From: Buddleja alternifolia
Lineage: Eukaryota > Streptophyta > Magnoliopsida > Lamiales > Scrophulariaceae
Direction of reading: 5' to 3'
DNA: 64,000 nucleotides
NCBI GenBank assembly: GCA_019426215.1
Contig: CM033394.1
Location: 23,332,195 to 23,396,194 of the forward strand
Positions 25,401 through 37,368 of the stretch are shown here, one piece after another (position 1 is the stretch's first letter; every line of letters begins with the position of its first letter). The notes beneath the pieces are model-generated. The model did no database searches, was not told where the DNA came from, and saw nothing but the letters and a program-made list of their open reading frames with translations. Made by a program: the position numbers and the translations under genes.

Positions 25401-27496
25401 ACCACCCCATCTATATTTTTAGCCCCATTTTTTATTCTTACACAGATCAAAAATTGACCAATTCCACTACGAACAGACGCCTCATCAGTTCCAACCATCA
25501 TGGGAAATAAAATAGAGCATTCATCGTTTTGCAAGGAAAGAAAATATATGAACGCTTGTTTCTTTTTGCATTCAATCAAGATAACTTTATGTATACCAAA
25601 TAAATAGGACATAATTCTCTTACAACATCAATATCTTGGTTACATTGTTTTATGTTATTTATTTATTGTGACAACATATCAATTACAATTTACAAGACAT
25701 GATTTGTTCTTAATTTCCAACTCTCGGAATAACTAAATATGCTACTTCATCAAATGAGTTGTCGTAGTTATCAAATGCACATGAAGCGCTTTGCCTAGGC
25801 TTGAGGAGCAAGATTGGAGCATTCCCAACTAACCCCATAGTTAAAACCACACAGACCGGCTATGTATCATCCTAAGGAAAACAATCGATAAAGAAAATTT
25901 ATGATACCGAGCCCCTTGCTCCGACATCCCCCACCCACACGAATACAAACACAAAAGATAAAGGATCACTTAAAAGAATAAAAGTAACGAGGAGAAAATC
26001 CCAAAATTAAGTAAAACATACGTTTCATTTCAGACAACAAAACTATTAACAGTCGAAATTCAGGGCTAAGGGCTACTTTGCAATAATTATCATCCAAACT
26101 GCCCGACATTTTCAAAGATTTCTTCCTTCAACAGAAAGGTCTAAAGATAATACGATTTTTCGCAAGTTTTAGAGAAATTCAGACGTCAAGCTCTTTAATG
26201 TGAATTATCTGACAATATTCCGTTACGTATTTATGGTTTAATATGATGGGGCAATAGGGTCTTCAGTGTGTAACAGTATAATAGGAATAATAAATTGTAG
26301 AAAGGTAATGAAGCGAGAAAATACACGAGGAAACATCAAAAGTCACACAATAATCCATCAACTCTTCATAGGCCCAACCTCATAGGTACGATGGCTGGAT
26401 TCGAAATAGGATAGCACCAATCAAGTATCTTAGATCAGTGATCAATCTTACACGACTAAGGACTCTGATTAAGACCAATATTCAGAATAAATCCTAACTT
26501 CCGTCTCATACAAAATCACATTTATTTGTTATTTCAATCTTGCAACAGCACAGATTGATCAGAAGTATTGCATGTTCAAACAATTATGATTTGATCTATA
26601 GTTATAAATTTATCTTACTTAGTCGAAATTATTTACCTTTCATAAACCACCACCACCCCATCTATATTTTTAGCCCCATTTTTTATTCTTACACAGATCA
26701 AACATTGACCAATTCCACTACGAACAGACGCCTCATCAGTTCCAACCATCATGGGAAATACAATAGAGCATTCATCGTTTTGCAAGGAAAGAAAATATAT
26801 GAACGCTTGTTTCTTTTTGCGTTCAATCAAGATAACTTTATGTATACCAAATAAATAGGTCATAATTCTCTTACAACGTCAATATCTTGGTTACATTGTT
26901 TTATGTTATTTATTTATTGTGACAACATATCAATTACAATTTACAAGACATGATTTGTTCTTAATTTCCAACCCTCGGAATAACTAAATATGCTACTTCA
27001 TCAAATGAGTTTTCGTAGTTATCAAATGCGCATGAGGCGCTTGCCTAGGCTCGAGGAGCAAGATTGGAGCATTCCCAACTAACCCCATAGTTAAAACCAC
27101 ACAGACCAGCTATGTATCATACTAAGGGAAACAATCGAAAAAGAAAATTTATGATACCGAGTCCTTTGCTCCGACATCCCCCACCCACACGAATACAAAC
27201 ACAATAGATAAAGGATCACTTAAAAGAATAAAAATTAGGAGGAGAAAATCCCACAATTAAGTAAAACATACATTTAAGACAACAAAACTATTATAACTGA
27301 ACAGTCGAAATTCAGGAAGAATGGAACAAAAGGATAGAGGAATTTGTACTTTGGGAGATTGGCATTTATCAGGGTGATAAACTTGAGCCCATTGGCGATA
27401 AGCCTTTCTAATTTCTTCATCAGACGCTTCCGGCGATATATGAAGAAGAGCATACAGTTCTCTTTTATTGCCTTCTCCTCCATTTTTCTCATTCAT
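13498..27496 (-). CDS. OWL1: J-domain protein of the DnaJ13/OWL1 (DNAJC11-like) family, 13 exons, complete
   Basis: Exons, 5' to 3': 27350-27496, 23148-23434, 22425-22622, 22230-22344, 21376-21462, 21004-21092, 17324-17408, 16974-17027, 16417-16497, 15658-15735, 14301-14540, 13627-13734 and 13498-13554. All introns are GT-AG and phases agree. The CDS is 1626 nt (541 residues), close to the 538 of Arabidopsis DnaJ13/OWL1. Residues 12-80 form the J domain with HPD at 41-43, which stimulates Hsp70 ATPase. A charged coiled-coil-like stretch follows (about 88-112), then a Gly/Ser-rich, beta-strand-like middle (145-350), one hydrophobic segment (361-380), and a basic helix (382-425) leading to the DUF3395-type C-terminus. 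Arabidopsis OWL1 acts in very-low-fluence phytochrome responses, and animal DNAJC11 is linked to mitochondrial cristae; the role here is inferred. Two TGGGCC motifs (27620-27625, 27734-27739) lie upstream. Total intron length is about 12.4 kb. Confidence 0.93.
14679..14920. repeat. Tandem duplication (period 122 bp) in intron 10
   Basis: A block beginning GACAATTGCAGGCAGTCATG occurs at 14679 and again at 14801. The copies appear identical for about 118 bp, which implies a recent event. No splice sites of the gene are affected. Confidence 0.9.
17487..17508. repeat. (GT)n microsatellite, copy 1
   Basis: About ten GT units in intron 6. Confidence 0.85.
18318..18363 (-). pseudogene. Truncated duplicate of DnaJ exon 7 (decoy exon) inside intron 6
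   Basis: This is a copy of the 5' half of exon 7 (17324-17408), including the TTTGCAG acceptor. Read in phase after exon 6 it gives 14 of the normal codons ([14 protein letters not shown]) and then TAA at 18318-18320. The exon 7 splice donor is missing. Use of this acceptor would truncate the protein after about residue 323. Confidence 0.75.
18608..18656. repeat. (GT)n then (AG)n compound microsatellite, copy 2
   Basis: About eleven GT units, a short AATG break, then about ten AG units. It is related by the intron 6 duplication to the shorter GT/AG tract at 17788-17810. Confidence 0.85.
19389..19735 (+). repeat. 5' LTR of the intron 6 element
   Basis: A 347-bp repeat bounded by TG and CA. 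It contains the TATA box (about 19570) and a polyadenylation-like AATAAAG (about 19617). Confidence 0.75.
19782..20510 (+). pseudogene. Gypsy gag N-terminus fused by deletion to a scrap of reverse transcriptase
   Basis: From ATG at 19782 the frame is open to 20508-20510 inside the 3' LTR. Residues 1-75 include a helical stretch. A long Pro/Thr/Ser/Ala-rich linker follows, then [17 protein letters not shown], the start of a plant gypsy capsid domain (FDGxDPxGW type). The frame jumps directly to [18 protein letters not shown], which is the reverse transcriptase motif around VMPFGLxNAP, and then to the element's 3' end. The missing middle was removed by in-frame deletion. No known function is expected of the fusion protein. 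Confidence 0.65.
20483..20717 (+). repeat. Truncated 3' LTR of the intron 6 element
   Basis: Nearly identical to 19389-19623. The match stops just after the CAATAAAGA segment and host intron sequence follows. Confidence 0.8.
24804..27315. repeat. Tandem duplication of about 1.26 kb in intron 1
   Basis: Copy A (24804-26062) and copy B (26063-27315) are colinear and highly similar, differing by scattered substitutions and small indels. The junction is the shared CAGGGCTAAGGGCTAC. Copy B stops about 35 bp short of the exon 1 splice donor. The similar small ORFs in each copy are by-products and are not conserved genes. Confidence 0.9.
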
Positions 27497-27760
27497 TTTT
27501 CTTCTAAACTAAATTGAAAGCAGCAGAATAAAAGGGGTTTTGGGGTTTAGCAGGAAAAAAAGTAAGTCGCGGCGACTTCTTTTGTTTTGTGAGTGATACA
27601 GTAGTAATTAATTAGTCTATGGGCCTTCAATATTTTTCTTGTTTCTCAAGGGGGAAGAAGAGATGATTCTAATTTTTCTTTTTCTGATTATTTAGGGGAC
27701 CGATGATTCGACCTAAGAAAAACGCAGTTATTTTGGGCCATGTTTGCGTAAGAACTCATT
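27497..27760 (-). promoter_or_regulatory. Probable 5' UTR and promoter of the DnaJ gene
   Basis: It lies directly upstream of the start codon. It holds two TGGGCC elements (27620-27625 and 27734-27739), which in plants are site II/TCP-type motifs common at housekeeping promoters. No clear TATA box is seen. Assignment is by position and motif only. Confidence 0.45.
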
Positions 27761-28805
27761 CAAGCTCAAGTATACCCTTGGTCTTAAATTTCCTTTAAAA
27801 CCTCGATTTTGACCGAAATTTTGAATTTTCGAAGGTCTCGAAGCGAAATTTCATCTTCGATCCAATTTTGCAGAATATCTATTGAAATTTCTCGATATTT
27901 TCGATATTTTCCGAAATATCGAATTCTTAATAAATAAATTTCTGCCGAAATTTTCAAAAATTTTGACCAAACCCAAAAAATTATAAAATTTAAAATACTA
28001 TTTAATTATTTATTTTTAAATAAAAATGAGTCCAAATTATGGTTTAGGAGTGAAAACAATCCAAGTCGAGTTTAGATAAAATTTACTGGCTCGATCTCGA
28101 GCTCAAGTATACCATGTCTAACTTGGCAAGCGTTGTTTTAGAGGCTAGCTTGAGCCTGAGCCTGATCTATAAAAAATAATATAATTATTATTAATACAAA
28201 TACGTAATATAATTAGAATCTAATATATTTTGAAACTTATATAGATTGCAAGTCGGCTTGCGACATCTCGAACTCAACTTGACTAAGAACTCGAGCTCGA
28301 GCTGGATCGATTTTAAATACAATTGGTAATTTTATTTCTTCATATTTCTCAACTCTTTTCCTCTTTGCATTTAAAATTTGTTGATTCTTACAAACAAAAG
28401 TTAAGGTTTAATTCAATGTGTTGCTTGGTATGTTCTTTGGTTTTATAATAGTTTAAAATATCCCCAAAATTTGATAATATTGATAATGTTGTTAATTGAT
28501 TATATATTCTTTATCACTGCATTTTACATGTGTCATTTACTAAAAACCAAAAATGAAAATTAGAACCCAAAAAAAAGGGAAGATACCGAAGTAATGCTTC
28601 ATTAAAATTCTTAATAGAAAGATATTATCTTGAAGAATTTTGTATTCCACAATAAAGGGTATTTTGATCTATTAAATGAAATGAAAAGAGAGTTGGAATG
28701 TGAATAACAAAAGTTGGAGTGTCTTTTGATAACTCCCAATGAATAATTGCATAATGTCATTTCCTTTTAATTTATAATTTTTTCTACAGACAACAAAAAT
28801 GAAAA
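27761..28805. other. Intergenic AT-rich sequence, no gene seen
   Basis: 27780-27960 is rich in CGAAATTT-like words in both orientations, as in small decayed inverted-repeat elements. 28080-28310 has AGCTTGAGC/CTCGAGC words typical of old plant repeats. No coding signal was found. Confidence 0.5.
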
Positions 28806-29454
28806 TTAACCCCACTCCCACCTCACCCCAAGGCCGCCACCCCCATCAATGGCATCGCCACTGCTGGCATTGATACCACAACCACTCTTCCATCGTCGGC
28901 ATCGACACGGTCGCCACAACTACAGTTGGCACCCTTGTTGTTGGCTTGTTGCTATCGCCACCTGCTACCACCACCACCACCTTTGTGGACACTACTACTA
29001 ACTTTGTCGTGACTACCATCGTCGGCACCACCGTCGTTGCAACCAACACCACCATTGTCAAAGTCACCACCATCGGAGACACGCACCTCCACTACCTCTG
29101 TTGTTGTCACCACCATCATCACTGGCTTCATCACCAACGACCGCCATCATCAACACTACTGCCAGCCACCACCACTGTTGTGAGCATCACCACTTCTAGG
29201 GACGTGCACCACCGTTACCATTGCCTCCATTGTGGTTGACACCACCGTCACCACCGACATGACTGTCACCATAGTCGCTCGCCAAAGTCACCAACACCAT
29301 TGTTGGTGTCACCACCATCGACGCACACCATGGTCATTGCTGCCACCATTGTCGTTGTTGTAGTCATCGTCATTAACCATCACCATCATTGCTCGGTAAT
29401 GTCACCACCACCATTGTCGGCGTCACCACGACCACTGATAGCACTACTAGGGGC
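28806..29454. repeat. CAC/ACC-rich low-complexity tract
   Basis: About 650 bp of imperfect CAC, ACC, CATCG and GTCACC triplets. Every frame is open in places, and the hypothetical proteins (His/Thr/Val-rich) result from composition. It ends at the solo LTR. Confidence 0.75.
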
Positions 29455-31100
29455 TGTTGGGATTTATTACATAAATACGCAGCGAAAAATTAAACTCCCA
29501 CGTGGTTTATCTCGATTTCACATATTCAAATTGGCTTTTGAAATTATGTACCCTTCTTCGCGTATGTTGAAATCTGAATCAGTTTCGCAATCCTTTCTTG
29601 AACAGCAAATTTGTCGCTGTCTCTAAATCGCCACGCCGAAATCAAAAGCGAAAAATCTCCTTTTGTTTTTCCTCAGAGACGGCGAGAGAGAGAGAGAGAG
29701 AGAGAGGGTTTGGAGAGTTTTGACTTGGAGAGAAAGTTATGTTGTAGTCTTCTGTTTAATTTTTCACTTAGTTGTATATTTATACTACTTATGAAAAACA
29801 AAATAACCTAAAAACCCATGCATATGAGGACGCCCACTTTGGGCTTTTCTAAGTTTAATGCTTAAGTCAATTTTAATTCGTTTAATTATTTATTTAATTA
29901 ATATTATTTGTCCAATAAATAAATTAATTAAATAATTAATTGAATCCTTGTTAACTCTATAATTAATTTTCTCTAAGAAATTAATTAACATGTCAACTTA
30001 ATTAATTAATAAGATCATCCAATGATTAATTAATATATTAATTACGATATCCAATACCGAAAATTCTCTCAAGTCAATTTCCATGATTTTTCCTTTTTGT
30101 AATTCCTTTTACCGTGACTCTTTAGATTCGTCTCAAAAGGCAATTGGGAGGAAACCAAAAGGATGTGAGTAATACCTAGCCAGTCACGTGGCTCACATCA
30201 TATCCCAATTGAGAACGAATGAATAAGATCATTCCAAACCTTTCATGTTGTGAATATCGTACGAGTATAAATCATTTATTCTTATATCCCAATCAAGTGA
30301 GAGTCATGGTTTAGTCAAACTCACAGGACTTGACCATATGCTTAGCTCATAACGAATCGAGGTCAATGAGTATACATTCATGTCTAACATGAGTATCTCT
30401 TATGCTTTGGTCAAAGTCTTTTGACCTCACTCATTCATGACTGCATAGGATATTTAGCTCATACACTTATGAAAGAATAAATCTCATTTTGCTAATCAGT
30501 TAAAACTGCTACTTGCCCATCAAGTCGCACTTTGAGATCGATCCCACCGACAGGTGAATTGGATCTAACTACTCTAATGACAGACTTGATGTCACGAGTA
30601 CATCTTCAACTTGATTCCTCAGGTCTAAGGTTCACGCATACGTATCACAACTTATCAGTTTCATCATTGACTGTCAGAGAGTGAAAACCCATGTGATGAA
30701 ACCGATGCGAGCCGTGTTTGAACATATCAGTCTAACTGAGATGTCTATGACATAAGTTCCCACTACCATTCCTATAGTGATTGACTGACACTTTCTCTGT
30801 CAAAACTTACATCATACAAGTCTCTATTCTGTATTGATATCCAGTCAATATTTTCTTTGACTTGCGAACCAATTTTAGATAATTAGGATCAAACTCTTCT
30901 AGTGTCATTCTTCCTAACCCATAGGAAGTAGAAGGCTTGCCATATTATCAAGGACTTTACGTTGTTTATTAAAATCTTACAAATACCTATAAGAAAACAA
31001 TAAGATAATACCTTATATTACAAAAATATATTATTTAGTTACATGTCATTGCCCTATAAATCTATCATCTTTATGGCATTTAAGGGCATACACACTAAAA
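29455..31100 (-). mobile_element. Copia solo LTR (family shared with 35367, 48083 and 56075)
   Basis: Colinear with the copia 3' LTR at 56075-57667 and in the same orientation. It shares the CGCAGCGAAAAATTAAAC-like start, an (AG)n tract (29683-29706), the CCCAATTGAGAACGAATGA block, the TCGCACTTTGAGATCGATCC block and the end near GGGCATACACACTAA. No internal coding sequence accompanies it. A 5-bp target duplication could not be recognised, and the right end is altered. Length is about 1646 bp. Confidence 0.8.
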
Positions 31101-31934
31101 AGGTGGTGTACCTCAATAAGTAGCTTATGCACTCCATCAGTACAACTAAACGTCGAGCACTGTTGTTTGTCCTTCTGCCGCCGTAAATAGTATATGCTTT
31201 CTTAAAAAACCATGCGTACACCTCGGTAAGTTGACTATGTCGTCCTCGGCACCACTGGATGCCCCCACTTTCATGTACAATTCTAATGATTAGTACTGCA
31301 TTATTAAACCAATAATACTACGTCTACCACGTCTATATGCATCAAGTACTGTATCACTGCATTAATAATACTACATGCTTGTCGCGACTATTTTCATTAA
31401 TGCATTAATCACACCATAATCATAAGCATTGTATACTACATTAGTGGATATATGATACTACGTCTATATGTATTAATTCATTGTTGTATTAATAATATTT
31501 CACATGCTCGTTATCAACACACCAACCATCACCACCACTATCACTACCAGTTATTGCTGCTGCTCACCGCCAATATAGATTTATTTTCTTAAAACATCAA
31601 ACATACACTTAGATAAGTACCTCGTGCTCCTCATCAGTACAAACGAATACCGCCACCATTGTTTGCCCGCCCCCCACCCCACCCCCCGGTAAACGTAAAC
31701 ACTTTATATTTTCTTAAATAAACTATTTACTTTGTATTTAAGCATGTTGTAAAACTGAAATTATCCATTTAAAATGATATAAATTTGCATCACAAAACAT
31801 ATTAGAGCAAATTATGGGTTAAAAATCAAGAAAAGTACATTCTTGTAACAAATGTGGTATTTCTAATACGCCAGGTACATGTTCTTTAGCTCATAGGTAC
31901 ACATCATTTGTAGTTGCAGTACATATTCTGATAG
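31101..31934. other. Intergenic, non-coding
   Basis: No gene is seen. Two diverged related blocks (about 31105-31200 and 31610-31720) share CATCAGTACAA, the ACTGTTGTTTG/CATTGTTTG core and a following TTTCTTA. Short CAC-rich stretches link it in composition to 28806-29454. Confidence 0.4.
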
Positions 31935-34008
31935 TGTTGTATGCCCGGCGAGCCATCTGTTGGCTTGATCACTGGATCATAAAACATTATGACAGTCCTA
32001 TTTTTCATATCATATCAAACCGGTTGGCATCATCTTTATTGTTATTTACTTATAATAGTATAGATAAAGATCTCAAGGATTACACACAGGTTAGAAGGTC
32101 TTGATGTCTATGGAATGCTCTCAAAGATCGTAATCCTAAAGTCTTTTCTAAGTCATATAGGCTATGCATGTAGGATATCACGACCTCTGATAGACTTGTT
32201 TGTGTGTGTCACTCTTGTAGAGATTGCCTTCTTCCATGGGCAATGACGTGTGAGTCAATACATGCACAAAGATTCATACTTAGTTGAGTGTGAAATTGAA
32301 CAACACCGCAAGGATTCCTCGTTGGTTCTGTCGAACTTGAAGTCCTTAGATTTTGTAGTGTGAAATTAGTCCTCCGACCTGAGATGTCACTGGAAAGGAT
32401 GCTACCCACTATGCTTAGATATACACGTGCACTCCAGAAGATTCATACGATGGCGTATATTGGGTATAGTCTGGTAGAATAGCGGAACAGGGAAAATCAC
32501 ACTTTTGGTCCCATAACTTGGGTTTTTTTCAATTTTGGTCCCAATGTTTACGGGTTTATCACATTATATCCCATAACTTTTATTTTTCTCAATTTTGGTC
32601 TCATTAGTGATTTTTGTCAGAAAACTAACGGGAGAAGTCACGTGTGTGGCATGTGCGCCGTTTGACAGGGTTAGATTTGGGAGGGTGTGGGGTGAGAGTG
32701 GTGGTGGTGATGGTGGCGGATTTGAATGGGTGGCGGCGGATCTGGATTGAGGGTGGTGATGGCTGGGGATCTAGCATGACAGTGGTGGTAGCAGATTTCG
32801 ATTGAGGGGTGGTGGTGGCTCTAGAATATGGATTGAAGGTGGTGGTGGCGGCAAGCTTGTGTTGTGTGTGGTGATGGCGGCAACGATTGCAGTGGGGGTG
32901 GTGGTGGCAGGCCCGTGGTGGTGGTGGCGCAAATATTTGGAATGGAAGGAAGCGTCGGGCTTGTGTTTGGTGGTGGTCGTCGGTCTTGGAGTGGCGGCGG
33001 CGGTAGAGGTGGGAAATGTGAAATTTTCCTTAGCGAAACAGCTAACATTAGATTTGCGGTCCATATGGGGCTTACAATCTAGCATTTCTTATGCTACTGT
33101 GTAAAGCTGAATGATCAATAAAAGTCTCTGGTCAGAGTATTGTCTTATAAGAGGGATTAGTGATCCCTGCTTAGAGGACCGGATCGTTAGTGTTTCCAAC
33201 ACAGTCATAGTTTTCAAGGTTATTAGGGTTTCGACCGTCACCAAACCCTAGACCTTAGATGGAAAAAAGATGGAAGGATTTGACTCACATGAAGATCGTA
33301 ACCTAGATAGGTTTTCTATTCATCGTTAACATCTAAGAAGTCGTGGTGATGTTGCTAGACATCAAATCATGACCAATAGGTGCCTTGGATTAATTTGGTG
33401 AAGGTAATCCAAGGCCTAATTAATTATTTGGATAATTAATTTAGCCTATGAGAAATGACTTATCGCTAGCTTGTTAATGAGTCTAAGGAGTCACACACTA
33501 AACTTAGTATAGTATCTATTGGCTAAGTTAATTCTTTCTGAATTAATGGAGAGATTAATTAATTGGAATATATTAACTAATCGGAAAAACTTAATTAATA
33601 ATAGTCCTAATTTAATATTGGAATATTAAATTGAAAATGACTAATTGATTAACTAGTGGTCGAATTAATTATTATGTGAAAGAAAAGAAATATAATATAT
33701 ATGTGTGTGTGTGTGTACACGCGTGTATATGTGGATAAGGTGGAAAGAGTTTATCTTGTTCACCAAGTCTATGTATATATATATATATATAATATTGGAT
33801 ATATCTTGAAATATATGGCAAGATCTTTATGATTGGTTAGTTGACTAACTATAGGGAAAGATCTTATTAATATATTAGGATAGATATTGTATATTTGGGA
33901 GGATCTCAAATATATGGAAATATCTAGTTAGTTGATTAGTGGATCTAATTAACTAACGAAGAGAAAGGAAAGAAGGAAATTCTAATAACATAATATTATA
34001 TATGAAAG
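31935..34008 (+). mobile_element. Diverged copia LTR fragment (TGTTATGTGCCC family), copy 1
   Basis: It starts TGTTGTATGCCCGGCGAGCC and runs colinear with the LTRs at 34009 and 45117 through the phases GATAAAGATC, CGTAATCCTAAA, GAGATGTCA and ATAAGAGGGATTAGTGATCC. It is interrupted by a MULE-like element (32490-33031). It ends where LTR copy 2 begins, which suggests that the later element inserted into it. Confidence 0.7.
32490..33031. mobile_element. Non-autonomous MULE-like element with GGT-rich interior
   Basis: Terminal inverted repeats are GGGAAAATCACA at the left and AAGGAAAATTTCACA when the right end is read in reverse. It is flanked by AGCGGAACA (32481-32489) and AGCGAAACA (33032-33040), a 9-bp direct repeat with one mismatch, the duplication length of Mutator elements. 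The uninterrupted LTR copies at 34550 and 45660 show the empty site (ACGGAATA and AGCGGAACA). The left part contains TTTTGGTCCCATAACTT repeats; the right 350 bp is GGT/GGC-rich. No transposase is present. Confidence 0.65.
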
Positions 34009-35220
34009 TGTTATGTGCCCAACGAGCCATCTGTTGGCTTAAACATTGACACTATGTCAGTCTAATCATTTAGATTATATCAAACCTATTACGGAATGCT
34101 TCTTTATTGTCGACTACTCGAGGAGTATAGATAAAGATCCCATAGATTACATATGGTTAGGGGAGTCGGTTGAGATGCCTATGGAATTGCTCTCAAAGAC
34201 CGTAATCCTAAATATATGTTCCAAGTCATAGAGGCTGCGAGATGTGGGATATCACTGGCCTCGCCAAAACTTGTTCGTGTGTGTAACTCTTCCAAGAGGT
34301 TGACGCGTTCCATTGTCAATGGCTAGTATAGCCAATACATGCATGAAGATCCATACGTTTGAGAGGTATGGGATTGAACGGCCCCGCAAGGATTTTTCGT
34401 TTGTGTTGTCGAACTTGGAGTCCTTCGGTTTGTAGTGTGAGATAATCTTTAGACCTGAGATGTTATTGGAAAGGGTACTACCCACTCTGCTTTGATATGC
34501 ACGTGCACTCCAGGAGAGTCATACGACGCATATGTTGGGTATAGTTTGGTAGTACAACGGAATAAGTGAGAGTCGGAGGGGATTCATCCAAGGTCATAAG
34601 TACCTGGTATTTCCTATGCTGTTGAGTGAAGCTGAATGATCGAGGAGTCTCTAGCCAGAGCATTGTCTTATAAGAGGGATTAGTGATCCCTGCTTAATAG
34701 ACCGGTTCATTAGTCGAACTAACATAGTCATAGTTTCTGAGGCAATTAGGGTTTCAACCGTCGCCAAGCCCTAGGTCTTAGACGGGAAAAAGATGGAGAG
34801 ATTCGACTCACATAAAGATCAAAATTTGGATAGGTTTGCATTTTCATCGTTAACATCTAGGAAGTTGTGGCGACGTTGCTAGACATAGAACCACGACCAA
34901 TAGGTGCCTTGGGTTAATTTGTGAAATTAATCCAAGGTCTAGTTAATTATTATGGATAATTAATCTAGCCTATGAAAGGACTTATTGCTAGCTTGTTAAT
35001 GAGCCTAAGGGGGTCACACACAATACTTAGTGTAGTACCTATTGCCTAGTTAATTTTTTGTGAATTAATGAAGAGATTAAATAATTGGAATTAATTAATC
35101 GAAAAAAGGAAATAAATTAATTAAGTGGTCTTAATTAATAAAAGTCTTATAACTTAATATTGGAATATTAAATTGAGAAATACTAGTTAATTAATTAAAT
35201 GGTCTAATTAATTAATATGT

Positions 35221-35262
35221 GAAAGAGGAAATAAATAAATAAATATATATATATATATATAT

Positions 35263-35300
<38 letters not shown>
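35221..35300. repeat. (TA)n microsatellite
   Basis: Long TA runs with a short TTACA break, inside the left LTR. TA tracts also occur at the matching place in the right LTR (46338-46366). Confidence 0.85.
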
Positions 35301-35303
<3 letters not shown>

Positions 35304-35366
35304 CACGCTAGGCGTGTATGTGTATGACTTTGGTGGAGGATTTTATCTTGTTCACCAAATCTATGT

Positions 35367-37031
35367 TGTTAGGTGTATGCCCTCAATGCCTATGAGGAAT
35401 TAGATTGTGTAGGGCTTAGATAAGTTATTTGTACAAAACGTTTGATATTTCTATTTATAGAATAAAGGTTTTGATGTTGTTCATATAAATCTAATGGCAT
35501 TTAAATACACTGAACAAATTAGTCCAAGAGATTTCAAGATAAACTTTCCACCTCTTATGGACAAGAGGAGGCACTGGAACAGTCTAGTACTTAATCTCTA
35601 AAACTGGGAGTTCGTGAGTTAACGAATATTAATTGGACATTAATATTCAACTCGTATAACACTGTGCCAGTCATACACTGATTGATAGGGGGAGTTGGTG
35701 TCATGAATATGATTAATGGAATTAACATATTTGAACTTGACTTGCATTAATCCGATCACATGGGTATTTACTCTCTGACAGTCAATGTTCGGGGTTAAGA
35801 TTGCGATAATATGTGTGACTTTAGATCTAAGGAGTCATTTATAACATGCTTGTAGTATTGGATCTGTTATCAGAGTAGTTAGACCTGTATCACCTGTTAG
35901 GTGGGGTCGACCTCGGAGTACGATCCAATAGTGCATTTGATGTTATAAGATAACTTGCCAAAACGGGATTCATCGTCTCGACAGTAAGTGAGTATGTGAC
36001 TTGTACGAACATAAGTAATTGAAATTATAAGTGTTTGGCCAAAGCATATAAACTATCCCATGATTGTCACTAAGGGTAGTTTGGTAATTTCACATTATTA
36101 TGATTCTTAGTACAACATCAAGTTCTATGAGTTTGACTAAACTATGACTCTTACTTGATCAGGTCACGTCGGGGAAGAGTTTATACACATATGGTATTCG
36201 TAGTTCGTGATGACATAATCATCTCGTTTTCAATTGGGTTACGATTTGGTTCCACGGTGTTGGCTAGGTGACAACCTTATCCTTTGGAATCCTCCCATTG
36301 CTAATTGAATTGAGCCTATGTAAAGAAAAGGAATATTTCCTTAAGCTAATAGTATTTTGGTAAATTCACATTTGATGTGAATTGTCTGACAAAATAGATG
36401 GCATGACTTAATTAAAGATATTTAATTGGATTAAATAAATTAATTAAATCATATTAGTTCATAAGTTAAATTAATTGGAAAGTAATTTATAAGTTGTATT
36501 ATATTAATTGGATTAATGTAATTAATTAATTACCAATTGGATTGGACTTGGATTTAATTATATACACATGGGCTAAGTGAAAACAAAGCCCGAAGCCCAT
36601 CTGGAATAGGCGAAATTGGCCGCCCCTCACTGAGTAACCCTGGGGGTGTCTTTTACTGGGTATAAGAATTCAGTCAGTGTCAGAACTCAAAAAAGACAAG
36701 TTATTGTTTTAGAATCTGACACTGAGCCAAAATAAACCTAGAGCATTAGAAAAGAAAAATCCCTCCCTCTCCACCCGTCTAGCCGCCTGCAATAGTTGCC
36801 GAGAAGGAGATCGAGCTTTTCTTGGAGAATTTTTCTTCCGCGTGATTATCTAGAGGCATGAGTCTTGGGCTGCTGCTGATAAATCAAGAATCAATTGACG
36901 AAAAAGGTAATTCGATTACTCTTGACAACTTTCGTTAATTGATCTATATGCTAATATCATGAATATCCCCGAATCAGATTCTCGGGTGTGATTCGGATTA
37001 AAAAATTTATCCGCTAGACCGAATCACAACA
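35367..37031 (+). mobile_element. Copia solo LTR with perfect 5-bp target duplication
   Basis: It starts TGTTAGGTGTATGCCCTC and ends CGAATCACAACA. It is flanked by TATGT at 35362-35366 and 37032-37036. The same site is empty in the right LTR at about 46426, where CTATGTATATATGTATATTTAATAAATATC is continuous in both halves. It belongs to the family at 29455, 48083 and 56075. Length is 1665 bp. The internal region was presumably removed by LTR-LTR recombination. Confidence 0.9.
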
Positions 37032-37327
37032 TATGTATATATATATATATTTAATAAATATCATATAATATATTTGGTAGGATCTATTCTAATTAATTAG
37101 GTAAGTAATTGATATGGAAAGATCTTACGAATATATTAGGATAGATATTGTAGATATGGTAAGATCTAGTTAATTAGTTAGTTAACTAATTATATGAAAA
37201 AAATCTTATTGGTTAGATATGGAAATATCTTATTAGTTGAAAAGATATCCAATTAATTAAAGAAGAGAATTATGAAACAATATATATATATATACACACT
37301 ATATTTTTATTTCCTTCTTAACTAATA

Positions 37328-37368
<41 letters not shown>

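Noticed and set aside
25289..26863. Pairs of similar ORFs of 73-104 codons in intron 1
   Set aside because: Both members come from the tandem duplication. They lie inside an intron of the DnaJ gene and match no family.
28846..29239. Several open frames of 60-100 codons on both strands
   Set aside because: They arise from the CAC/ACC triplet composition. They overlap in many frames and have no domain or start context.
32771..33104. Glycine-rich and His/Pro-rich frames resembling small secreted proteins
   Set aside because: All lie in the GGT-rich interior of the MULE-like element and are open in several frames on both strands, so composition explains them.
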